Positions 7,837 to 16,462 of a DNA stretch of 64,000 bases are shown one piece after another. The notes below the pieces were generated by a model. The model did no database searches. It saw only the letters and a list, made by a program, of their open reading frames with translations, and was not told where the DNA came from. Both the position numbers and the translations under genes were made by a program. Location: assembly GCF_900106925.1 (NCBI RefSeq), contig NZ_FNNZ01000012.1, positions 108,761 through 172,760 of the forward strand, in the 5' to 3' direction. The stretch comes from Thiocapsa roseopersicina (GTDB taxonomy: Bacteria; Pseudomonadota; Gammaproteobacteria; Chromatiales; Chromatiaceae). Each line of letters begins with the position of its first letter. Within the stretch, counting starts at the first letter, position 1.

Positions 7837-8613
7837 TCAGAGGTGAGCCCTGCGGGCCTGGTCCTCCGCGTCCTGGGCACAGACACGCGCGGTGAGCACC
7901 TGGTCGATAGCGCCCAGCTCCCGGTCGAGCGCCAGCAGGCGCTCGGGCAGTGCGAGCAAATCGGCATCGGGTGGGGGCAGGTCACCCACTTCAGTACCCA
8001 GCGCCGCCGCTAGGTCGGCGCTGGCCTGCTGCCAGGCGGCGTAGAAGTCGGCGAGTATTTTGTGAACCTGGGCCAGCGCCGCCAGCAGGCCGCCGGGGTC
8101 GGTGGCGTCCTTGTGCTCTGCGGTCAAGACAGCGATTTCAGCCCGTTGCCGCGCGAGTGCAGCGGCCAGCTCCCGCAGCCGTTGCAGCGTGTGCAGGCGC
8201 GCGCGGAGGTCGTCCGCACGGGCGCCGAGGGCCTCAACGGAGGTGTCAGCGACGGCCAGTTCGCTGTCCAGCGCGCCGACCTCGGCGGTTAGCGCGGCGA
8301 GGTCGGCGCGGGCCGCGTTGATGGCCGCGGCGCTGTCGGTCAAGCGTGCGTGCAGGGCCGCCTTCTCGGCGCCGAGCCCGGCGGCGATGCGCCCGGCCTC
8401 GGCCGCGGCCATGTCGGCCACGGCGCTCCAGTGGGCGGCGCGTTGCAGCGCGGGCAGGCGTGCCAGGGGATCGGTCCGGCGGGCCTCCCAGTCCGCCAGG
8501 GCGCGGATGAGTTCGCTGACCAGCACCCGGCGTTGGGACGGGTCCGCCTTTTCGATGTCCTGCCACTGGGCGGCAAACTGGGGACTCAGGGTGACGAAGT
8601 CCGGTTGGGTCAT
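7837..8613 (-). CDS. coiled-coil protein, unknown
   Basis: A 258-residue alanine/leucine-rich protein dominated by heptad repeats from about residue 70 to 185 (for example AALTAEVGALDSELAVA and LRARLHTLQRLRELAAALAR). No enzymatic motif is seen. The ATG at 8613 is preceded by GAGG at workable spacing. A TTG at 8631 would overlap the hsp70-like gene. Its position between the Hsp70 and radical SAM genes suggests a scaffold or co-chaperone-like partner; this is inference only. Confidence 0.7.
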   Translation of the reverse strand: MTQPDFVTLSPQFAAQWQDIEKADPSQRRVLVSELIRALADWEARRTDPLARLPALQRAAHWSAVADMAAAEAGRIAAGLGAEKAALHARLTDSAAAINAARADLAALTAEVGALDSELAVADTSVEALGARADDLRARLHTLQRLRELAAALARQRAEIAVLTAEHKDATDPGGLLAALAQVHKILADFYAAWQQASADLAAALGTEVGDLPPPDADLLALPERLLALDRELGAIDQVLTARVCAQDAEDQARRAHL

Positions 8614-8623
8614 GGCTGGGGCC

Positions 8624-10219
8624 TCAGGCAACGTTCAGACCGGGCAGTTCGGCCATTACGTTGCCCAGCGTGGTGAGCTTCTCCTGCACGCGGTTGGTCG
8701 CGTCGCGAACATGGATGGAGAATACCAGGTCCTCATCGATGGAGAAGCCGATCTGTACGCGGCTGCTCGCGTCGACCCCGACGGGCAGGACGGCGCGCAG
8801 GGTTTCGCCGCCGATGTCGAGCGCTAGCGGCTTACCGGGCAAGACTGAAACGTAGACCGGCAGCCGGATCTCGGTGTCGATGATTTGGAAGATATGCTCG
8901 GACCAGACCGTCTTGCGGTAATCCGCGATCTTCACGGCCTTGTGCAGCACCGGGAAGTTCCGGACTACCAGAATCCCATCACCGTCGGTGAGGCAGCCAC
9001 GGATGCCGACGTCCGCCGGGCAGGTCTCGATGACCTCAGCCAGATCACTGGCAAGCAGCGCAGCTCCCTTGGAGATCGCCAGCGCCCGGTCGGCCAGAGT
9101 CAGCAGATCCTCGAAACGCCGGTCGGCCTGCAAGATCTGACCGAAGGCGGCCTTGATCGCCTCCTGCACCAGCCAGAAGGCAGAGAAGCCGCCCACCATC
9201 AGCACGCGAAACCGCGCCGGGTCGGCCAGGGCTACGCCGTGTTCGGCGATGCGCGCGAGCAGTGCGGCGAGCGCATCGCCGATATCGGGGGCGATGAGAT
9301 CGTCGAACACCGTGGCCAGGTGTTCGGCCTCGACACTGAGTTTGCCGTCCGCCAGTTGGAACAGGCACTCGCCGACGGCGGTCTCGGGGCTTGAACGATG
9401 CAGGGCCAGTAGTTCGGAAACGTCATTAGTGTGAGTAATCTTGTGCCGTTCGAACTCGCGCACGCGGCGTTGGAAGCGCGCCGGGTCCTGCTCGCGCAGG
9501 CCCGGTTGCAGGCACTCCACGACGGCCTGATCGAATGCGACCCCGGCGCTGCCCATATGGCCATCGACCGACCCGTTGCCGGCGCGATCCAGCACGGTCA
9601 TGCGCGGCCCGCCGGCCCCGTACTCCACTCCGAGCAGGCAGAAGTCCAGGGTGCCGCCGCCGCAGTCGCAGACCAGTAGGTGCCCCTCAAAAGGCTGGTG
9701 ATTGTGCTGCTTTACACGGTGCAGGTAGTAGGTCGCAGCGGCCACCGGCTCGCTGTGCACCTCCACCCGGCGGATGCCCTGGTCCTTGAACGCGCGGATC
9801 AGGTGTTCGCGCTTGGTCTGCAGGTTCTGGGCGAGCCAGACCTCGGGCACTGTGACCACCGCCCGCGTCGCCGAGAGGCCGTGTTCGGTCCTGATCTGCT
9901 CGAGTAACCGGGCGATGAACCGCCGGGTGATAGCCTCAGGGGCCTCGGGCAGTTTGCCCCAATGGGCGGCGACCTGCGCCGGTGGCTCACCGAGCAGCAT
10001 CTTGAAGTTCTGGTAGACCGCGAAGCCGGCCTCGCCGACCCGCTCCAGCGCGGCGCGGCCGTGCTCCTCGCGGGGGCGTGCGCCGGCGCGCAGCGCGAGT
10101 ACACTCGGCACGTAGTCGTCGGGCTCCTGGGCGCCGCCGAAGCGCAGCGGCGCGGGCTCGTCGCCTTCCAGGCGGCTGACAGCGGTGTTGGTGGTGCCGA
10201 AATCGATGCCGAGTTTCAT
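8624..10219 (-). CDS. Hsp70-family (DnaK-like) ATPase
   Basis: A 531-residue protein opening with the phosphate-1 motif KLGIDFGTTNTAVSRLEG. It keeps HSEPVAAATYYLHR, the phosphate-2 motif VCDCGGGTLDF and an adenosine-type motif VLMVGGFSAFWLVQ. It is about 100 residues shorter than DnaK. The C-terminal 120 residues are beta-rich (VYVSVLPGKPLALDIGGETL), resembling a reduced substrate-binding domain, and there is no EEVD-type tail. Hsp70 relatives in conflict operons may act as nucleotide-gated switches rather than housekeeping chaperones. Upstream lies a debris field of two broken genes. Confidence 0.88.
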   Translation of the reverse strand: MKLGIDFGTTNTAVSRLEGDEPAPLRFGGAQEPDDYVPSVLALRAGARPREEHGRAALERVGEAGFAVYQNFKMLLGEPPAQVAAHWGKLPEAPEAITRRFIARLLEQIRTEHGLSATRAVVTVPEVWLAQNLQTKREHLIRAFKDQGIRRVEVHSEPVAAATYYLHRVKQHNHQPFEGHLLVCDCGGGTLDFCLLGVEYGAGGPRMTVLDRAGNGSVDGHMGSAGVAFDQAVVECLQPGLREQDPARFQRRVREFERHKITHTNDVSELLALHRSSPETAVGECLFQLADGKLSVEAEHLATVFDDLIAPDIGDALAALLARIAEHGVALADPARFRVLMVGGFSAFWLVQEAIKAAFGQILQADRRFEDLLTLADRALAISKGAALLASDLAEVIETCPADVGIRGCLTDGDGILVVRNFPVLHKAVKIADYRKTVWSEHIFQIIDTEIRLPVYVSVLPGKPLALDIGGETLRAVLPVGVDASSRVQIGFSIDEDLVFSIHVRDATNRVQEKLTTLGNVMAELPGLNVA

Positions 10220-10335
10220 GGGGATGTCGTTGCGGCTGTGCCGAAAACACTCCAGCTATTCGATCAGTACAGGCTTTTGCGCCAATGCCGGCCGACGCGC
10301 GGTCCATCATGCCAAGGCAGCCGTCGACGGCCCAC

Positions 10336-10612
10336 TTAGGCAAACTCGATCAACAAGGCCAACCCGCGGTTGAAGGCGACCAGCTCGGTATCGGCGATCC
10401 ATCCGATCTTCTCCCGCGGCCCGGTCTAGGCCTTGTCGATCGTGATCGGGGAAGAGCGGAGTAGGCCATTGACTGGGCCGGCTCGACGCCGATGCGAAAC
10501 AGCGGCGTGTCGCGCCGGGAAGTGGTCCCCGGCAGGATTGTCACCGACGAATGGCAGTGTAACAGATCAGGCTGAATCACCAGGGCCAGGCACGGCTTGC
10601 CATACCTACAGG
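10336..10612 (-). pseudogene. decayed PemK/MazF-like toxin gene
   Basis: The minus strand shows GKPCLALVIQPDLL, SVTILPGTTS, PLFRIGVEP and then, in another frame, REKIGWIADTELVAFNRGLA with a TAA stop at 10338-10336. In this order these are the landmarks of MazF/PemK ribonuclease toxins. A frameshift and an internal TAG separate the halves, and the N-terminus is missing. The gene is non-functional. No matching antitoxin gene was found. Confidence 0.6.
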
Positions 10613-10628
10613 CAATCCAATACCAGCA

Positions 10629-10953
10629 CTAAAATATCCGTTCCGGAAACGCCGTGCCAGCACGCCCCTGTACCTCGATGTGTAGCTTCAGTAAGGGTTC
10701 GGCGCCCGCCCGACTGTAGACCCGGACCAGCCGGTCCATGGCGCCGGCCGATCTCAGAGTCGCCGATCAGGTGATAAAGTTCGGTGTCAAGAAATTCATG
10801 TGGACGGACCCAGTCGATCAGGTTGTGCACGGCCTGGACGAACAGGGCCATGAGGGGCACAGAATAGGCGTCCTGTGCCTCTTTCCAGGGGAAGTCGAAG
10901 TCCGCCTTGGACGCTGGTTCGTCTCTGGCCGCGGTGTCTGCTGCCTGGCCCAT
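10629..10953 (-). pseudogene. broken Rpn/YhgA-like PD-(D/E)XK transposase-nuclease fragment
   Basis: The first 70 codons (ADFDFPWKEAQDAYSVPLMA, then HNLIDWVRPHEFLDTELYHL, then IGDSEIGRRH) match the N-terminus of Rpn-family recombination-promoting nucleases. After GRRH the homologous reading jumps one frame: MDRLVRVYSRAGAEP, then LLKLHIEVQGRAGTAFPERIF, ending at a TAG at 10631-10629. HIEVQG is the nuclease catalytic region. So the gene has a frameshift and is cut off soon after the active site, running directly into the mazF-like remnant. Confidence 0.6.
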
Positions 10954-10976
10954 GGAGGCACCGTGTGGTCAAGGCT

Positions 10977-13499
10977 TCACTCCGGGATGTCCGCCGTGTC
11001 GATCAGGGCCAGCTCCGCGTCCGACAACTGGTTCAGCAGCGGGCGGACGCGCTGGGCCTGGCGGTTGACTACGCTATCAACTAATTTGCGTACGTCGCGG
11101 CCATTGCCGAAGTCCGGCTGCCCGCGCCGGGCGTCCCAGCCGCGCAGATGTGCGGACAGTGCCGCCACCGCCGTATCCGTCAGCCGTAGTTCTTGCGCGG
11201 TGAACAGCCTCTCGGCCATCGCCAGCAGCTCCGCCGCGTCGTAGTCCGGAAAATCGATAATGCTGTCGAGGCGGCTCTCGAAGCCGGGGTTGGTCCGGAT
11301 CAGGCGCTGCATCTCGGCGGGATACCCGGCCAGGATCACGCAAAGCCGGGCGCGGTGGTTCTCCATACTCGCGAGCAGGGTCTCAAACGCCCGCCGGCCG
11401 TAGGCGTCGTGGTTGTCCGCCGCGAGCTGATAGGCCTCGTCGATGAACAGCACGCCATCTAGGGCGCGGCTGATCTGTTCTTTCGTGTTGGTTTCCGCGT
11501 CGCCCTGATAACGCCCAACCAGATCCTCGCGCTTGACCTCCACTACATGGCCACGGGCCAGCAGGCCAACGGTATTGAAAATCTCCCCCATGATGCGCGC
11601 CACCGTGGTCTTGCCGGTACCCGGATTCCCTTGAAACAAGTAATGGCCCGGTACCAGGTCGGTTCGTCCGCGACGCTGCTGCACCGCCAGGGTATCGGCC
11701 AGCCCCCGGACCGCGTCTTTCACCGACACAAGCCCGATTAGTGCATCCAGTGGCCGCAGCACCTCGTCCAGCGTCGGCACCGGTCGCAGGCTTAGGTACT
11801 GATCCCAGGCCGGCAGCGTGGCGAAGTCCTCGCGGACGATGACGCGGCGGGGGCCGGCCCGCTGCATCAGCGCCTCGACCAGGTTGCGGACCTCACCGGC
11901 ATTGCCGAAGCGCTCCGCGTCCTGTGCCTGATGCCAGAGTGCAAAGGCACCCGGCAGTGCCTCGTGCAGAGCCGTGTCCGGCTCGCGGCCCTGGCGCGCC
12001 AGCATTTGCCCGAAGATGTCGTGGAGTTCCTCCGGGCGGTAGTTCGCGAGCGTCCAGCGGTTGCCGCCCGGAAAGCGCCGGGCCAGGCCGGGGTTGGCGT
12101 CGCGGCCCTCGATAAGCTGGATGATCGGGTCCGTATAGCCGGCGATGATAACCGCGAACTCGCCGTTGTGGTTGGTCATTGCCTGGACCAGCTCGGCGAT
12201 GGCTTCCTTTCCGAAGGCGTTGTCTTTGAGGCTGTAGGCCTCGTCGATGAACAGGACGCCGCCGAGGGCGCGCCCGATGGCCTCGGCGGTGCGCTTGGCG
12301 GTGCCGCCGACGTGTTCCTCGATCAGGTTGCGGGCGGTGACTTCCACCAAGTGCCCGGTCGCAAGCAGTCCCTCCTGTCGGTAGATGGCCGCGACCAGCC
12401 GCGCGAGGGTGGTCTTGCCGGTGCCGGGGCTGCCGAGCAGGGCCAAGTGCAGGTTGGCCAGGTCATCCGGGCGGGCGGGCGGGGTCGGCGTCAGCCGCCC
12501 GATATCGTAGGGGCCGCGGGTCGCTGGCGGTGGGCCGGCGGTGGCCCGTCGTTCGCGGGCGTGCTCAACCAGGGCCCGGAGCCGGTCCTTCACCTGCCGG
12601 GCCAAGCTGGGGATCGCGTCCAGGGCCGCCCAGTGGTCGGGCTCCGCGGCCAGGTCCAGAGTCGCGACCTGATGGATCAACCAGGCCATGGACCGTAGCC
12701 CGCCGCCGTCCTGGGCCGGGACTAGCGCCCGGGCAACGGCGGCGGTCCGGTCAGCGATCTGCCGCGGGCTCCAGCGCAACTGTCCGAGCAGCCGCAATCG
12801 GTGCAGCAGGGCGCCGACCTCATCCGGGCGCGCCGTGCCGATCCGGAAGGCGAGGTCCGGCAGGGGCTGCGCGGCATTGTTGGCGCCGAACAGGTGTGCC
12901 CGCAGCCTTGGGAATCGTTCGGTCGCGACGGTGATCTCGCCCCGGAAGATCAGCACCGCGATATTACGGCTCACGGGCGGCAGCCGCGCGCCAGTCCAGT
13001 CTCCCAGACGGGCGTCCCACAGGCGGACCGCGTCGTCATCCAGGCGGCTGAACAGATCCTCGCCGTTCTGGATTAGGATGGCCGTGGCGACGGATTCCAG
13101 CATCAGACGGTTCAGCCAGGCGCCGGCCTGCTCGTCCGTCATCTGGCCGTAGTCCCAGCGCACCTGCGCGGGCGGGGGCGACGCCGGCCCCGCGGCGGCG
13201 TTCGGGCGCCCCCGCAGCCGGGCGCCCCCTAGCGGTCCGGACAGGCGCCGGGGCGGCGCGGCCCGTTGTTCATGTGCCGCGGTGCCGAATTCGGCCAGCC
13301 GCGCCGATTGCTCATCCAGGAAATGCAGCTTGCGGTCCGGCGAGAACAGCACAACGCGCTGGTAACCGAGGGACTGGAGGTACCCCCATAGCCAGGTGGT
13401 CAGGTCCAGTTCCCGCAGTTGTGGGGTGTAGAAGTGGTCCCCGGTGTTTCCATAGAGCGCAAACACCCGCGGCGCGGGGTTCTCGAACAACCTGCCCAT
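10977..13499 (-). CDS. tandem AAA+ ATPase of the CbbX/SpoVK type
   Basis: An 840-residue protein with two complete AAA+ modules. Module 1 has Walker A GSPGTGKTTLARL near residue 356 and VLFIDEAYSL. Module 2 has GNPGTGKTTVARI near 626 and VLFIDEAYQL. The EAYxL Walker B variant and the insert between the Walker motifs identify CbbX/SpoVK (AAA lid) proteins, which form hexamers that remodel target proteins. The N-terminal 330 residues begin with a Rossmann-like stretch (VFALYGNTGDHFY, VVLFSPDRKLHF) and are otherwise unrecognised. It follows a coiled-coil gene by 37 bases, so they are probably one operon. Confidence 0.88.
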   Translation of the reverse strand: MGRLFENPAPRVFALYGNTGDHFYTPQLRELDLTTWLWGYLQSLGYQRVVLFSPDRKLHFLDEQSARLAEFGTAAHEQRAAPPRRLSGPLGGARLRGRPNAAAGPASPPPAQVRWDYGQMTDEQAGAWLNRLMLESVATAILIQNGEDLFSRLDDDAVRLWDARLGDWTGARLPPVSRNIAVLIFRGEITVATERFPRLRAHLFGANNAAQPLPDLAFRIGTARPDEVGALLHRLRLLGQLRWSPRQIADRTAAVARALVPAQDGGGLRSMAWLIHQVATLDLAAEPDHWAALDAIPSLARQVKDRLRALVEHARERRATAGPPPATRGPYDIGRLTPTPPARPDDLANLHLALLGSPGTGKTTLARLVAAIYRQEGLLATGHLVEVTARNLIEEHVGGTAKRTAEAIGRALGGVLFIDEAYSLKDNAFGKEAIAELVQAMTNHNGEFAVIIAGYTDPIIQLIEGRDANPGLARRFPGGNRWTLANYRPEELHDIFGQMLARQGREPDTALHEALPGAFALWHQAQDAERFGNAGEVRNLVEALMQRAGPRRVIVREDFATLPAWDQYLSLRPVPTLDEVLRPLDALIGLVSVKDAVRGLADTLAVQQRRGRTDLVPGHYLFQGNPGTGKTTVARIMGEIFNTVGLLARGHVVEVKREDLVGRYQGDAETNTKEQISRALDGVLFIDEAYQLAADNHDAYGRRAFETLLASMENHRARLCVILAGYPAEMQRLIRTNPGFESRLDSIIDFPDYDAAELLAMAERLFTAQELRLTDTAVAALSAHLRGWDARRGQPDFGNGRDVRKLVDSVVNRQAQRVRPLLNQLSDAELALIDTADIPE

Positions 13500-13536
13500 G
13501 TGCGCGGTCCCTCTCCGTGTTCGGTGTCATTTGCGG

Positions 13537-14901
13537 TCAGCTCCGCCGAGGGTGCACCGGGGTATCTTGGGGGGCGGATTGGGCGGTCGGTTGCGGGGCG
13601 CTCGCCCGGACCTGCTCGAAGTCGCGTCGTGCCTCGTCGCCGCGGATGGTCCGCTCATGGCCCGGCACGCACTGCAGCCCCTCCTGGGTCAGGCCCAGCC
13701 GGGCCAGGGTGAGGCCTAGGCGCTCGGTCTGTCGGGCGGCGAAACGGGCGTCGTTGTTGTCCTTGGGGTAATAGGCGAACTGCACCCGGTTTTCGATGCT
13801 GCCGAGCGGCGTCTCCTCGGGTAGGATGATGGTGATCATCTCGTCCCCAGCCTGGTCCCGTAGCTTGAGGTGATAGGCGCTCTTCCAGCCCTTGCCAGCG
13901 TCCGCGTCCTGCCCGTGCCAGGCGTCCTCCTCTAGGCGCCAGCCCTCGGCCGCCAGTTCGTTCAGCAGGTCCTCAGCGATGTTGGCCCGCAGTTGGGAGG
14001 CTATTAACCGCTCCTTGGCGCGTGTAACCAGCTGTTCCAGTTCGGCCTGCAACGGCTGGCTGGCCTCCACCGATGCCTTCAGGTCGGCCAGCGTGAGGCA
14101 CACCGCGTGCTGCTCAAGCCGCTGCACTGACTCGCTGATGCGACCTTTGAGCGCGCTGAGCGCCCCGTCGCTCCAGTAGTCGATCTCTGCGTCCAGTTCC
14201 AATGCGCCCTGGTCGGTGTCGAACACCCAGCGGGCAGTCTGCTGCACCTCGACCGCGGCCAATTGGGCACGCAGGGCGGTCAGCGCCTCATGATACCAGG
14301 CATCCCATTCCTGCTGGCGGTACTCGATCTCGGCCTGAAGCTTGAGCGCGTTGCGATAGAGCGCCTGACCGGTTGCGATTGCGGCCTGTTCATGGCCAAC
14401 GTCCAGATTGGCCTGACTCTGGGCCAGTTCCGCGCGCAGACCATCGAGTGCGCAGGGGGCAAACTGCTCATGGCGTTGGTGCCGGGCGATGTGGTCAAGG
14501 ATCACCCCGGCATCGCCAAGACACCGGTCCGCGGCCTGGAGCGCGTTGCGACGCTGCGCGGCGAGGTCGTTGAACTGGCGCTGTACCTGCTCGGCCTGTT
14601 CGTTGATCAGGTTTAGGTACTCCTGCCGCTGCGCGGCCATGGTCAGGTCCAGGCCAGCCAGGCGGGTCTGGAACGCCCGGGCCTGGGCCTGTACTTCGGT
14701 GCTCAGTTGACTGATGGTCTGATCCAGCGCCCGCTGGCGCTGCTGGGCGGCCTGCTGTTGGGCCGCGATGCGCCGGCGTGCCTCGCCGAGTTGGGCCTCC
14801 AGCGCGCTGGCACGGTTCTGCTGGCTCTCCACCTTGCGTGCCGCGTTCATCAGCCGGCGATACTCGCCCTCGCGCAGCCGCACCTCCTTCTCGCCGCTCA
14901 T
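13537..14901 (-). CDS. long coiled-coil protein with C-terminal globular domain
   Basis: A 454-residue protein. Residues about 10-330 are heptad-rich, glutamine-heavy helices (ARRRIAAQQQAAQQRQRALD). From about 330 to 430 a compact alpha/beta region (GWRLEEDAWHGQDAD, HLKLRDQAGDEMITIILPEE) resembles no family I can name. No catalytic motif is seen. It immediately precedes the tandem AAA+ gene on the same strand and could be its adaptor or filament-forming partner. The promoter of this part of the cluster should lie in 14902-15152. Confidence 0.75.
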   Translation of the reverse strand: MSGEKEVRLREGEYRRLMNAARKVESQQNRASALEAQLGEARRRIAAQQQAAQQRQRALDQTISQLSTEVQAQARAFQTRLAGLDLTMAAQRQEYLNLINEQAEQVQRQFNDLAAQRRNALQAADRCLGDAGVILDHIARHQRHEQFAPCALDGLRAELAQSQANLDVGHEQAAIATGQALYRNALKLQAEIEYRQQEWDAWYHEALTALRAQLAAVEVQQTARWVFDTDQGALELDAEIDYWSDGALSALKGRISESVQRLEQHAVCLTLADLKASVEASQPLQAELEQLVTRAKERLIASQLRANIAEDLLNELAAEGWRLEEDAWHGQDADAGKGWKSAYHLKLRDQAGDEMITIILPEETPLGSIENRVQFAYYPKDNNDARFAARQTERLGLTLARLGLTQEGLQCVPGHERTIRGDEARRDFEQVRASAPQPTAQSAPQDTPVHPRRS

Positions 14902-15152
14902 GCTGTTCTCCGCTGTTGGTCTCTCTGTTCTCGCTCCGACGCTCCAGTGTCAGGTCATGCCCAAAAGGCGCGACGCGGGAGGCTGGGCGCTTGCAGCGCA
15001 TGATGTTAGCACCCGGTCGGAGCGCCGGCATCTTGTCGGCCGGGTGGGCAGCCGGCCCCGCCGTTACAGGCCCGTGCGTAGTTGTCTTACAATGCGTGGG
15101 TCCGCTGCCCCGGCCGTGATGGCCGGAGACCAACTGCGTCCCCGAGTGCCCG

Positions 15153-16115
15153 ATGCTAAACACTGTGCAAACCCGATGCCCGGTCTGTGGAATCCGGCAA
15201 TCCGCGCTGCCGAAGGGAGCGCCCCCCCCTGCCTGTGCTCAATGCGGTTGGGACTTTCCGATCTTCCTTGGCACCGATGTGGTGGTGCGCGCCGGGGCGC
15301 AGCAGCGCCTGGATGCGGCCCAGGCGGCCTGGCGCGCCCAGCGTTACGTGCCGGACCTGTTGCCGAAGCTGACCCGAGACTCCTTCGAGACTGCCGATGA
15401 ATTCGCCGCCCGGCTCGCCGCCCGGCCCTGGTGCGTCGGTGAGGCCGAGTTGCAGAAGACCGACTTCGACGTCGAATCCGGGCGCTTTCCCGTCACCTTC
15501 AGAAATGTCCACGAATGGGCTCGGTACCGACTCGCTGCGGTAATCGAGCCGCACCTGAACCTGCCCGGCGAGCAGGCGCGGATGCTTTTCCAACAGGCGG
15601 CGGTCTGGCCGGTCTACACCACGCTGAGTTCGACGGATGATCGCATCGAACTGCGCGCGCTGATGCTGGTGGCCGGCGATGCGGAACTGCCGGTGCGAGC
15701 CGATGAACCCTGGTCGCCCCCCTACCCACCTATTCATAGAAGGGCGCGGGCTGGCGACCGGGACGCCCGGAATATCCTAGGTTGGATGTATGCGACGGGT
15801 ACGGAGATCGCGCGCGACCCGGTGGAAGCGGTCCGCTGGTTCCGGCTAGCGGCCGAGCAGGGCAGTGCGGCGGCCCAGTGCAATCTCGGTCTCTGCCACT
15901 ACCACGGGGAGGGGGTCGAATACAACGCGGCCGAGGCCGCGAATTGGTTCCGCCGCTCCGCAGCCCAGCATTGGGGAAAGGCGGAGTTTATGCTCGGTGA
16001 GTGTTATCGCCGTGGGTGTGGCGTCGGGTCCAATGTGGCGGAAGCGGCCAACTGGTATCGTCGGGCCGCCGATCAGGGCTATGCGGACGCCCAGGAGGCC
16101 TTGACCCGGCTTTAA
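15153..16115 (+). CDS. zinc-ribbon protein with C-terminal Sel1 repeats
   Basis: A 320-residue protein. The N-terminus has a zinc ribbon with CPVC (C9, C12) and CAQC (C28, C31). A middle region of about 150 residues is unrecognised. From about residue 200 three Sel1-like repeats follow: ARNILGWMYATGTEIARDPV, AQCNLGLCHYHGEGVEYNAA and AEFMLGECYRRGCGVGSNVA. Sel1 repeats form alpha-solenoids that bind proteins. It is the only plus-strand gene in the cluster and faces away from the coiled-coil gene, so the 250 bases between them probably hold divergent promoters; TACAAT at 15088-15093 is a possible -10. Confidence 0.82.
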   Translation: MLNTVQTRCPVCGIRQSALPKGAPPPACAQCGWDFPIFLGTDVVVRAGAQQRLDAAQAAWRAQRYVPDLLPKLTRDSFETADEFAARLAARPWCVGEAELQKTDFDVESGRFPVTFRNVHEWARYRLAAVIEPHLNLPGEQARMLFQQAAVWPVYTTLSSTDDRIELRALMLVAGDAELPVRADEPWSPPYPPIHRRARAGDRDARNILGWMYATGTEIARDPVEAVRWFRLAAEQGSAAAQCNLGLCHYHGEGVEYNAAEAANWFRRSAAQHWGKAEFMLGECYRRGCGVGSNVAEAANWYRRAADQGYADAQEALTRL

Positions 16116-16126
16116 GCCAAGGCCCG

Positions 16127-16219
16127 CTAACCCGCACTCAACGCCCGGCCCGCGACCGCCAGGGCAATCGTCTCTTCGTAAACGTCCAGGCCGATGTAGG
16201 TCGCACGTTGCTTCTTCAC
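16127..16219 (-). pseudogene. N-terminal scrap of an IS110-family transposase
   Basis: A 30-codon frame on the minus strand reads KKQRATYIGLDVYEETIALA and ends at TAG 16129-16127. YIGLDVxxxTIAxA is the DEDD-domain opening of IS110/IS1111 transposases, holding the first catalytic aspartate. Nothing of the rest remains. It marks an old insertion or recombination point between the McrBC-like part of the cluster and the Sel1/AAA+/Hsp70 part. Confidence 0.55.
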
Positions 16220-16442
16220 TTCGTCCCACCAAGCCCGCCCGCCGCCGACAACGCCGCCTGTGCCGATGCCGTCTCGAGCCGATCCGCTGCTGCGTTAAAC
16301 TCTTGCATGATCTGCCCCCCCTTCAATGTCGCTCTGTGTTCATGGATTCGTCCATCCTCAACATAACCCACTTGCGTTGAGGACGGGCAGGTCAAAACAA
16401 AACATTATGTCTAGACCGTACGTAATTTGTGTTAGAGCGCCG

Positions 16443-16456
16443 GTAACGTCGGTTAC
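16443..16456. promoter_or_regulatory. second copy of the GTAAC-NTCG-GTTAC palindrome
   Basis: GTAACGTCGGTTAC matches the palindrome beside the sigma54 promoter at 32.3 kb in 13 of 14 positions and in the same orientation. It lies just past the stop of the DUF2357 gene. No sigma54 -24/-12 sequence could be found next to it, and an IS110 scrap sits about 220 bases away, so a former second promoter may have been lost. Confidence 0.45.
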
Positions 16457-16462
16457 GAATGA

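Noticed and set aside
10220..10335. Sigma54-type promoter just upstream of the Hsp70 gene
   Set aside because: TGGCAT occurs, but the GC of the -12 element is one base out of register, so it fails the spacing rule.
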